This document shows, piece after piece, positions 10,605-22,600 of a DNA stretch of 64,000 nucleotides. Both the position numbers and the translations under genes were made by a program. The notes below the pieces were generated by a model. The model did no database searches, was not told the DNA's origin, and worked only from the letters and a program-made list of their open reading frames with translations. The DNA lies in assembly GCA_030062745.1 (NCBI GenBank), contig CP099848.1:12251568-12315567 (forward strand), in the 5' to 3' direction. Every line of letters starts with the position of its first letter. Within the stretch, counting starts at the first letter, position 1. The DNA comes from Capitulum mitella. Lineage: Eukaryota > Arthropoda > Thecostraca > Pollicipedomorpha > Pollicipedidae.

Positions 10605-13600
10605 CTGCAAACACAGCCAGTAGGTTAAGACCCGCTGGTCACGGCGAGCGCCCAGTTCCCTGTAACGGCCGGCAGCCACTCAGCCACGGTCAGTGAGATC
10701 GTCAGTCACCAAGTTAGAATCAGCCATGCAATATTGCTCGGAAAACAACACACAGATTTTGGCGCGATGCCAATGACAATGTAGCTACATTCAATTAGAC
10801 TTTTGTAGTCGATATTGCTCACATGGGCGCTTGTCCATTGTCATGCCCGAACATAACAACTATTCAGTCACGGTGTCGATAAAAGGGCCAAGAGGGGGCT
10901 AAGGTTTTTTCGACGATTTAGTGGATGTAGACGGGAACATTTTCCCATTGGATCAACTTAGGGAGTTATATGGTGTGAGTGGAACATATCTTGATTATTA
11001 TGGTTTGATTTCGACCCAGCCCCTCGAATGGAAAAGAAGAGACAAAAGCAAGCTACCTGGTCCACCAATAACTCCACAGGTGGCCTCCATACTTCGTAAA
11101 CAAGGTGGGAGGCAACATATTTACGCTGTGCTTAAGAACGCAAAATATGCGCGAGCTGGAATTCTGTGGGAACCAGGATGGGAAACGGAACTGGGTGGAA
11201 ACAACGAATCGAATGACGTATATACTCACACCTATTGCACCCCCTCATCTACATGTTATCAAGCATTGCACTATAAAACAATGTCGAGAACAGCGGTAAC
11301 CAACACCTTTTTGTACCGCACTGGCGTAAAAGACACCGACATCTGCCCAAGATGCTGTGACGCCAGGGAGACAATTATGAACAAGTTTTGGAGTTGTCCC
11401 ATCGTGCAGGCTTTCTGGCGAAGTATAGATACAGTGATCGTTTGTAGAGAGTTATGTCAGCCCGGACGGACGCTGAATAAACGGGACGCACTCCTTAACA
11501 TCGCCCGGTCCCTGGTGGTCAATCATATCGTAGCTGTTGCTAAAATGATTATATGTAAAAGCTCGGTTCTCAGTGTTTCTCATCTTCTTCCAAGGGTTGA
11601 AATCGATATGAAGTCTGAAGCGTTGCAGTACAAATGTAACACTTCTTGACATGAATCAAAATGCAAGGCGCAAGCGGACACCACGAGCAACAAGTGCACT
11701 CTAGAGAAATAAGGAATAGCTTGCCTTTGATTGATATTGCAGGTATGTCTGCTTTTTTATAAGCGGTGGTTGAGTGGCAGCATTAACTGTGGAGCGCACT
11801 GTCTGCGATAAGTTAATCACATGTTTGATGATAAGCGCTTGAATAAAGTATTAAAAAAGGTTGCAGTCAGTGTTGGTCAACAGTCGTCAGCCTCGCTGTC
11901 AAGGCCAAACAATCTCAGTTAATCCGTCTGCCAGTGACAGTCAGTAAGTCCGCCCTTCAGTCGCCGCCAGTCAATCTGTTGGTCGAAAACCGCTAGCCGC
12001 TGGCCAGCAGTCGAAAAGTCGCGGTCAGCCAGTATCCGTCTGCCAGTCACCACCCGCTAGTCATATTAGCCAGTCACCACGGTCAAAATCACCAAAATCA
12101 AGTATGCCAAGGTCACGCAGTCGCAGTACGCTGGCAGCCATAGACTCTCCGCGATGGCCAACTAGTCGTCGTCAGGCCAGTGGACGGACACCACGTGCAA
12201 CACGTGCGCGCCGCACGTCGACCGCCACCACTCCCGGCCGCAGCAGACGCAACACGTACCAGTGGCCAATCAGCACGGAACACGGGACCTGCGCGGCACG
12301 CGCAACACGTGCCAGCCGTTGATCGGCATCGGCAGCGATCCGCGCAGAATGCGTGACGCGCATGACCTCTGCCGCGGACACCGGCGGGCATCACAAGCGG
12401 CCAGCACTGGGGAGCGGCGCGGAAGGGGTTCACAGATGGTGGCACAAGAAGCATGTACAAACGTCTTTTCACTGTGGAGCGGACGAATGCAGTCTTGTAA
12501 CAGAGCTGTCAAATGCATTCGCATTTGTCACTTTATCACACAGCGCTGTGGGCTGACGCCCCTGGCCGCTATTATGAGGGCTCACGTCCCTGGCCGCCAA
12601 TGTGTGGGCTAACGTCCTTGGCCGCCGCTGTGTGGGCTCACATCCCTGGCCGCCACTGTGTGGGCTGACGTCCCTGGCCGCCGCTGTGTGGGCTGACGTC
12701 CCTGGCCGCCGCTGTGTGGACTCACGTCCCTGGCCGCTGCTGTGTGGACTCACGTCCCTGGCCGCCGCTGTGTGGACTCACGTCCCTGGCCGCCGCTGTG
12801 TGGACTCACGTCCCTGGCCGCCGCTGTGTGGGCTCACGTCCGTCCTGCAGCCGGACGGCGTGTCCCGTGGGAGACGCGTCAGCCGCCGCCGCCGACTCGG
12901 CGCCGGCGAGCTCGGCCGCGTTCGGGCCCGATCGACGCTGGAGGCTCGGAGCGCGGCGGCGCCGACTGCGCCCGAAAGGCCGAGTCAGCGCCGGTCGGGG
13001 AGCGATTCGGAGCCGTGGACAAAAACAAGCCGCCCCGGCCGAGCGCCGCCGGTACACAGAGCCCGGGCGACCGCCGCCGTTCGCCCGTCGGACGGTGGCG
13101 CAGGCACGCCTACCGCTCGCCGCCGCTCAGAAACAGCAGCAGTGGGAGGCGCCGAGACCAAAAGTCCGACCGAAAAGTCGGAAGTGAATTCGGTAGACCG
13201 AGCAGAGCTCAGAACCGGTTCGTCCAAACAAAGCCAGCGAGTTTGCTTTTTCAAACAGTCGCGACACCCGCCGAAGATGAAGAGTAGCCTAGGCTGAGAT
13301 AGCTGGAGACGAAGCGGGTAGCGAAATTGGCCAAAACAAGCCAAGGAGAAGTTTGCCGCCACCAGACGAAGACGACTAGCACTGTCAAAGAGCTGTGAGG
13401 CCCAGGATTGTTCCTCTCACTCTGCGAGAGCTGCTTATGCCTCCGGAAAAGCTGGCCTTAGACTTGGGACCTCATCCACTAAATGGAACTCGATCTTTCT
13501 TTGTACTGACAGATGCTTTGTCGATTTCATACAAGCTTTACGAAACGTAACTAAACTGTAAACCATGAAGGTCCCCGCTGACCTCTAACGCGAGGAAAAC

Positions 13601-16600
13601 GCAACATCTCAAAAGACCAGTCTTTCTGTGAAGCTGCCATGCGTCGTGGGAAATCAGGCCAGTTTTCGTTTCCTCGCGTCCACAAACAGCAGCGTCCAAG
13701 CGCGCCCCGCAATGGTTAATGGCCGCCAATTCCAGCCGCCTCCAGCCAGGACCATCAGCCTATTCGGCCTGAGAGCACTCGGAGCCCTCAAAATCCGGCT
13801 AATCGCGGGCCGACGGGCGCGGACAATCGCGGCCCCATCTCGCCGCGTCCCGCCGGGAGCGACACGGAGCGCTGCATAATTTATCTAATCCGCCCTGCAT
13901 TAGACGCCACGTGGCGCCGGTCACCGCTCACGACAACAGGCGCCAGGACACTGCGACCTGCCGCGACGACTTGAGGGGCGCGCTCCGCCGTGACGGGAAT
14001 ATCCGATGAATGTGCCCATCGCAGAGAAAAGCCTCGCAAGAGGCCAGGGAAGAGCCCGAGATTGAAGCTACAGCTTCAGCTTACAGCTCTGAATGAGAGC
14101 GTAAAATTATAGTTTGTTTACTTCCTCACCCACCAGAGGGCAAACGTTGGCAACATACGGGGCACGATGTTATTGCATTTTTCCAAACAAGGACGTTTCA
14201 AATTGTCTTGTGTGAGGATTTTTGAAGGGAGGCCAAAATGAAAATTTAACACCTTTTGATATTCAGTTCAAAATGATAAGAACAAACATCGTATCGTAGA
14301 GGACGACACAATTACCTCAACTCAACGTGTTCTGCATCAGTTCCGGTCTTATTACCAGTGTTGAACATTTCACTGCGGTAAGGCGCGCGAATTGAATAAT
14401 TTTCCAGCCACAACGCGAGTCATTTTCATCACAGCTGGCAAGGGAGCATTTCGCCGAGCGCAAAGCTCCGTAAGCAGATAATGCGATTCCAAAAGTTGTT
14501 AATTTCATACTGTTTCGAGGTAACAAGAACACATCGGATCCATCTGCACTGCCTTTGTCTATTAGACATACACTATTCTAGGGATCCTTCTAATCTGGTT
14601 GACGTGCTTTATCACATCCCGATTCAGGTCCAGGGCCGGGGAAGGGATATTTATGCGGCTGGCTTTCAAATTAAGCTCTTTAAGAGAAATATCGTCTCCT
14701 TCCACCAGATAAAGGAAACAAATGGCGAAAACGAATGCCCTGTCGGAAGATCTCTGCTTTTGTTCAACTGTCGTAAAACCTTTCAACGAAAAGACAGGAT
14801 GAGAAATACGTAACGCTACACAAAACGGTTAAAGCATTATCAATACTCTTCTATCGACGTACACGACGAAGCAAAAAGCCGGGTCACTTTCCGGCGTCGG
14901 TCACTGCTAAGCGGATCTTCCATCAGTTACGAGGAGGTCATTTGTCGTTGACGACGAAACGCTGCCGTGGCAGCAGCCCGCGGCTCACCAACGCAGGCCG
15001 TTCATGGTCTGTCAGGCCATCTGCCGCGCCATTTGTCAGTCGGAGCAGCATCATCTATCGGTGGCAGTGCTCCTGCCTAACGAGCTATTTGCCGGTCACA
15101 AATAATAGCTGATCTTGGAGTTATCCGTTGATCAAATATGGCAGCCACTCTCGGAGTCGTTCGCCGGTCAAATATAGCAGCTGGTATAAGTCGCCTGCAA
15201 GTAATCTTGGGCAGGTGCTACGAGTCGTATGCCAGTCACAGGAGGCAGCTGCCATGGGAGTTGACAGCCAGGGGGCAGCTGCTCCGAGAGTCAACGGCGG
15301 GTCACACAGGGCAACTGCTCCAAGAAACTCGTCCGACGGCCACAGACTCTCGAGTCTGCGATTTTATTCGTCACCGGAAGCCGTTGTGACCTGCTGGGTT
15401 CGGTTGGCCCAGCGAGCCGGCGCCGCCGACGCCATCCATGGCCTGCGGCGTTATTACGGACATTTCGCGCGACATTAATCTGCTTAATAGTCAGCCGCCC
15501 GCGAGCGCGCCAAACCCGGGCACGCTGCCTCGGTGGCCTTTGACCTGTGATCTCCCACAGCGAATGGACGGCTATCCCGTGTCCCAGGGTCTAGCCGGCG
15601 GCAGACCGCCCGGGGCGCCCCACCAAACGGACGGTATATATAAACCGATCTAGAACGGCCACTCGAGCCATCCGACACTTTCGTGCACGCGAGCTGCCTG
15701 CATCAGCCGGGATGGATTCGCGGACGTGCCGCGGTTCGCAGCGCAGCAGCACGGCTCGACGCGGAGGCAGTGAACGAGACTATTTGGGACCCGTTCTGAG
15801 CGGGCGGGAGGGGCGGTAAAACGCCCACAGGAGCGCCGGCGGTCATGAAACGCGATCAGTTTTCGCAGAGCCGGGCCGACAAACGGTCCGAATCCGGGTT
15901 CCCCCCCCCCCCGCTCACGACTGGGCGATCACGAGCCGGAGACACGACCGAGTCGGCCGCGCGGCGACCAGGCAGCTGGGTGAGCTGATACAGCCCGGCC
16001 GAACTGGCCGGAGCTCCGCTCCGACGGCGACCGCCTTCCGCCCAGAGCCGGAGACCAGAGATACCCAGCAGCCTGGAGCTGGCCTGCCGAGACCAGGGCC
16101 GAACCGTCCACCACCTGTGCCGTACACGGCCGGAGACGCGGCCCGGCGGTGGATCCGCCGGCGTCTGGCCGGCGTCCAACGAGGCAGCTGCTCTGACGCT
16201 CGTGGCCGGTCAGGTCATCAGGCAGGACCGGGTACACGAACTCCATCTCCCTCGCCCTATAACCAGAGACGAAACGTTTCATCCTGCCCAAATGGTATTC
16301 CTTCCCTCTCTGTTTCTTCTGCCAACACATCTTTACCTGGTCTCTACAAAGTTCAAGACTTCACAGTGGTACCCATGATGCTCCCGTCATCTACACACAA
16401 AACAAGTGCAAGCTCGTGCTGAAAACAACTTTTGCCGGGAAGTTAAGCGATTATCAGCGACTGAGCTGCTGTGAACATGCTGACTCAGCGCCTACATTAC
16501 CACCCCGTCTCTATGGACATTACCAGCACCTCATGCCGCGGCCGACCAAGGCCGGCGGGCGGTGGCAACACGACTTTGCCTTGGCTCTAAATCACCCGCC

Positions 16601-19600
16601 TCTCTGCGGTGTGCGGAGCGCCGGCCGTGGTGAATGCAAATCCGCCTCATCCCGTGCGTCACAACAGACGAAAGATTCATCACCGCCGCGTATCCGATTC
16701 ATACATTTTGGTCGGCCACGCGCGCGGTAAATGGGGTTCTCCGACGGCGCTGAGCCGACGGAAGCTGGCCTGAGTGGTGTGACGCCGGCCCGAGTCCCTC
16801 TGAACACCGCCCGCGACGTGCCCGACCACAGGGACGGAGGCCCGGGTACGCGGTCGGAAGGCAGCCAGTGAGAGCAGCTGCGGTGCCGACGAGCTTCGCT
16901 GGAGGCGTCAGTGAGCAAGACCGGCGCTCGGTCTACACCGACGGCGAACGAGTTCGACGGAATGGGCGCTGACGGAACATCCTTCGTATATGTCTAAAAG
17001 GAGAGTGAAAGCGCAAACCAACTGCGAACACGTCGAGAGCAGAACTTATGATAAAAACCACATCGCATCAACGGATTCACCTCATCTCTTCAGGAGACAT
17101 TCTTACGCCTTTGGTTCGTGGAAAACAAAATCAAGATCACGTCATCACACAAGCACCCATGCAATGGCGAATCTTAATGTCGGTCATACCATCTTGGCGT
17201 GATCCCCCCCCCCCGCATCACAGCGGCAGAAATCACTTCCAGCGACGAAGCATGAGCGGCAGAACACCTGCTCTGCCCGCCCGCACTAATTTCTTCCGAC
17301 AAGCGCCACCGCCGACGCCACACGCAATTCGAACCAGCACCTCTCTGCACCTCGGACGCCTAAGCGGCGCCGACAGCTGGAAGCTTTGGCCGCGCCGCGC
17401 CGGGCGCCTGAGGCTTCACGCGCCAAACCCGCGCGCGTCTAAAGCAAACCTCCGCGGGCGCCTGCAGGCCGCCGCGGCCGCCCCACGGGACCGGCTCTCG
17501 CCACTGAAACCCGGCGCTGAGACCCACGGCGGCGAGCGGGCGCGTCCGGACACCTGAGACCGGACGGACGGCCCGGCGCTGAGACCCACGGCGGCGAGCG
17601 GGCGCGTCCGGGACACCTGAGACCGGACGGACGGCGCCGAGACCCACGGCGGCCAGCGGGCGCGTCCGGACACCTGAGACCGGACGGACGGCCCGGCGCC
17701 GAGACCCACGGCGGCGAGCGGGCGCGTCCGGGACACCTGAGACCGGACGGACGGCGCCGACATACCCCGAAGGCCGAGTAGCGCTTGGAGCCGCGGCCGT
17801 CCTTGCAGAGGTAGAGCTCGGACTTAGGCCGCGGCGGTCGCTTGGGCCGCAGGATGACCTTGGCCTCCTCGCGCGCGTCGTCGTCCAGCAGCTTGCTGTC
17901 CGAGGAGATGGAGAGCTGCCGACTGACCACGTCATGGTCCACCAGGCGCTCCCATCCTGCAACAGAGAGGCAGCCGGTCGGTCAGGTGCAGGGCAGGCGT
18001 CGGTCCGAAACTGCGCGCCAGGCGCGCGAGTGCGGGCCGCAGGTGAGCGTGGTGAACGCACGCCACGTGTGAGTGTGACAACCGCAGACGAGTTGTGTGG
18101 CAGCTGGAGGCAAGTTGTGATAGTCGCAGACGAGTTGTGTGACATTTGCAGATGAGGTGTGAGTGGTAACGCACAGCAGTTTCCATTTGGTTTGCGATTC
18201 TCCAGAGCTCGTTGACGGCGACAAGGAAAAGGGAGACTTCCACATTTTTCGATGACATTGGCAAACTTCATCAGCAAAACCATCCACCACCCACATGTTA
18301 TATACCACGAGTCTGGTGGGGTACCATCGTAAAGAAAACCATTAAATATCTGTCGCCAAGCACGTCATGACATAGGATGTTAACCAGTAAGCGCCAGCGG
18401 TGGACTGGACGCGCGATGAGGGGCTACGTACATTGTGTCCCGTCCACGATCTCTCTGCACGCTAAACACGGGAGTCTTCCAACGAAGTACCGTCCAGAGC
18501 CAATGCCACACGCCGCAGACCAGGAATCAGGCGGGGACGTGCCTTCCTGTGGATGGGCCGCCAGATCGACCAGCCCCGACCCACCTCCAGGCCGGGACGA
18601 GTCCGACTGCCCTTCGTGTTCCGTCCACCGCTGCTGCCTGCCAGCGGGCTCTGGACGCCGCCACAGCGCGTGGCTCCTGCTGATATTGTCTGAGACAACA
18701 GCGCGCCACGGCCGCCGCCAGCGCAACGGCGCAGCGACGGCACAATCAGGACCAACGGCACGCGCCGCCCGCGAGACACCTAAGCAGCCGCCGCCGCCGC
18801 CGCCGCCGGGCGAATCAATGCTCGGCAGCGGCCAGGTGTCAGGACTCGGTAAATTATCAACTACAGTGGCGGCCGGACTCTCCCGCCGGTGTCAGCGGCG
18901 CCGGAGCCGACCGACAGTCGCCCCGGTCTGGTACAGAGCTGCGACAGCTCCTCCAGCCGACGGACGGCGCTGGGAGAGCCGCAGCCGGAGCAATCTGTCA
19001 CTGCGCCTGGAGAGTCCTAACTCTCTGGCGCAGCGCTGTGTGAGGTGCGACTCGGGCACGGCGCTGAGCAGCTCGTGTAGTCCAGAACAACGCTGTGCGA
19101 GTTCACGTGACTTGAAACGCTGTTAAAACGCGCGGGGGAGCAGCGCCCACCGCGCCGTCCCGCAGCAAATTCTTTAGCCCGTAGAATCCGTCTAAATGAC
19201 GCAGAAGGCGAAGAGTGAACAGCCTCGATCGTGGGCAACAATTAGGCGATAAACAGCAGTGCATGGCGTATGGATAAGCATTTCAGGAAAAGGATTTCTT
19301 CAGCTCGGCCAGTAGCAATCAAGAAAAGACTGCTAGTTTAACAGCCTTCGCAGGTTCTGTCTGTCGTTTCCATACACAGGACTGTCACAGAGCAGCGCAG
19401 GTGAACATAACGCACGATCGCCTAGTGCAAAGAGCAACACGAGCGGTAACAAAGCAGACGACTGAATGGCGGGACCTGCAACGCGTCGGATTCACCACGA
19501 GAATATAGAACTCCGGAATAAGCAATTTTAGCTGAGCTAAGCTGGGCGCGGATCACAAGCTATTCGCAGAAGTCTCCGCCGAAGATGAGCCTTTATTTCT

Positions 19601-22600
19601 TGGTCTGGTTTCGGTTCAGTCCAAATCAAGGCGACGACGAGGCCAAATTAAACTAGTCATCATCAAACTGGTCGATTAATCACATCCACCCAGACCGCAC
19701 TGCTAGCGCATCAACTTCATCCAACGGCCGTATCAAACTTCACAAAAATCGACGCGAGATGAGCATGCAGATTGCCGACAGATGCCGTGCCCCCGCGGAC
19801 CGTGGCTAATTCCCAGTCATCTCAGTCATCAGTCTCCGGCTCGGAGCCGCCGGCCGACCGCGCGCTCGATCTGCGGCGGGCCTGGCGCCCGACCGACGCC
19901 ATCAGACCGGCGCCCCGACAGTCGGCAGCGCCGCGCCGGCCGCAGGGCGACGCGACGCCGCGGCCGCCTCTTCACGCCGGACGCCGCCGCGGCCGGAGTG
20001 GTCCAGTAGTGGCGCTGGCAGAGGCCGGGCAGGGCGGCCGGCGGACGCGGGCTCGGAGTCGGACGACGCCGAGTGAGCAGTGAATGACGAGGACAAACAT
20101 GGGAGAACCGGAATGGCTGGCGACGGAAAAGACAATGATTAACGAAGGCGCGGTGGATGGCGGCGTCAGCCACGTCACTCAGCTGGTTTTTTATCGGTGT
20201 GCGCCGATCGCTGTACAACCAGCGTAAGTCAGAGCCAGGAACGTTTTCGGTCTTTGGGCTAGCAAACCAAGACAACGAAAACATCGGGAAATGACTAATG
20301 GATGAACATACAAAAGAAGCGCACCAGAATGTCGCGTAGTCCGACCACAAACCCGACGCCAGCAAAAAAGTCCAGCCCAGGTCGCGGAAACAAAGAGCGA
20401 TAACGGCACAACTTCACAGCACCACAGACGGCTCCACACGGCGCGACCGTCTCCACACACCCACACCCACACACACGCACACGCAAACGAGAGACACGGC
20501 CGCGGCGGCAGAGCCCCCATGGCCGGGCGGGCCCGAGCCGGCGGCGAGAGGCGTCGGACCCGGTGCGGAGGCTGATGCCACCCAGAGCGCGGCCGGGGGT
20601 CCGACCGTCGGCCGGGCTCCATTGATCGCGCGCCCGCCGCCGGTCACGCGTCCGACGCCGGCGTTTGATACATGGACGGCCGGCCGGCGGCGGCGGCGTA
20701 CTGGTGCCGGCAACCGGGCCCCAGCCTGGCCCGGCCCGGCTACAGGGCAGAGACAGCCCCTGTCCCTCCCCGCCCGGCTACAGGGCAGAGACAGCCCCTG
20801 TCCCGCCCCGCCCGGCTTCGGGGGGGAGGGCCCCTTTCCCGCCCCGCCCCGCCCGGCTACAGGGCAGAGACAGCCCCTGTCCCGCCCCGCCCGGCTTCAG
20901 GGCAGAGACAGCCCCTGTCCCGCCCCGCCCCGCCCGGCTACAGGGCAGAGACAGCCCCTGTCCCGCCCCGCCCGGCTTCAGGGCAGAGACAGCCCCTGTC
21001 CCGCCCCGCCCGGCTACAGGGCAGAGACAGCCCCTGTCCCGCCCCGCCCGGCTACAGGGCAGAGACAGCCCCTGTCCCGCCCCGCCCGGCTACAGGGCAG
21101 AGACAGCCCCTGTCCCGCCCCGCCCGGCTACAGGGCAGGGAAAGCCCATGTCTCGCCCGCCCGGCTACAGGGCAGAGAAAGCCCCTGTCCCGCCCGCCCC
21201 GCCCGGCTTCAGGGCAGAGACAGCCCCTGTCCCGCCCCGCCCGGCTTCAGGGCAAAGATCGCCAGCCAGGGATGGCCAATTAGCCTCTGTCCGGCCCCGC
21301 CCGGCTATTGGGCAAAAATCGCCGGCCAGTACAGGCCAGTGCGTAAGACGACCCCGCTAGGTCGTCATACGCAGAGACTGGTGAACCTGGCAGCATTCCC
21401 GCCAGATCCAGTCACATGATCTGGAACGTCACAGGCCGCGCGACTGAAGAACAAAGGCAGAACTAACCGCAGTTCGTAAACGGCGGACAACAACTCACAA
21501 AGGCGCTGCGGGGAAGCACCGCCACTCGAGGTAGTTTAACGAGCTTCCAATGAACAAAGGGACCTGTCATTACTCAACTGCTGGGTCTGGGATAACAGAC
21601 AAGGGTTTCGGACACAAAGACTTGCCAAGACATGACCTTTTCCAGACAAGCATCTATCCGGAACCCGACTCACCAGTCACAACATTGCTTTCCTTGAGAT
21701 TATGTCAAAGGCATGTGCGACCTCTCACGTATTAGAAACATCTAATAACAACACAAAGTGAAGATTCCAGGGATTACGATATAGTGGCGCCAACAAGGTA
21801 GAATATCACTCGCGCAGCACACCAAATTCTTGGTATCCGATCCCCTGCTGACAGCAGCTAAAGTTCGCTAAGATCCGGCTCACAGCTCTAGAGAAATGCC
21901 GCAGCATAGGCCGTTCTACCAATCCGCCTGAAAATAAACGACGACAAGAGCCTCAAATCTCTCACAGCCCGCCGACGTCAGCCATCCGCAGCTTCGTGCC
22001 GTCTGGCCCACATTCCCGGCCACGCCTAGATCCCGGCGCGTCCAGCCAGCCGTGCGTGCGCGCGTGAGGCCCAGCACCCGGCTGGCGTGCGGCCAGCCCG
22101 CGGCGGCGCCTCCCCCTCGGACGGGCCGGAGGGGGGGGGGCGCCACAGAGCAGTGCCGGCGAGTTCACTGGAGCGCACTCCCCCCTCTCCCGGCACGCCA
22201 GCCGTCGATAGGGAGTCGGCTTTTTGTGCGGAACGCCCGGCTGGGGGCGGCCCCCGAGCCAGCGCTAATGAGTTGGGGATTGGCGACGGCGGAAAACTAG
22301 CGCGCAGCGTCGCGCGCAAGGGAGAGGACCAAACCGGGAGGGGGAGATGGTCTTTCTGTCAGAATAACGTATTTCAAATTTCGCCGAAAGTGGAGGCAAA
22401 AACGCTTCCGTTTTCCCGCGGATGAAGCATTTAGTCATTTATCTTCTCGACCATATCAATCTCCATCCATCCGTCTACCATCCGAACGAATTTAAAGCCA
22501 TTGTTGGGGTGATAAAAATTAATATCACTCCCGCAAAAAGCTGCCCTTCTAGAACATGAACGTAAGCTCGCAGGCCGTCACCAAGAACGGGGGAAACGAA

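Larger units (their letters stand above)
10605..17765. other. Cdk14 intron, 7.2 kb
   Basis: Contains the LINE tail (10903-11860), a CAGTC-rich degenerate stretch (11.87-12.08 kb), the 28-bp minisatellite, CpG-dense DNA at 12.85-13.3 kb and 13.7-14.0 kb, the degenerate repeat at 15 kb, the possible antisense TATA box at 15.64 kb and the dimeric minisatellite at 17.5 kb. Nothing else recognisable. Confidence 0.6.

Noticed and set aside
12602-13297. 231-codon plus-strand frame and two neighbours
   Set aside because: 28-bp minisatellite followed by CpG-rich DNA; no homology recognised.
17360-18283. 307-codon minus-strand frame
   Set aside because: Out of frame with the real Cdk14 exon and extended by the minisatellite.
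20622-21419. Three overlapping open frames of 203-265 codons
   Set aside because: All are the 38-bp repeat, which has no stop in any plus frame.
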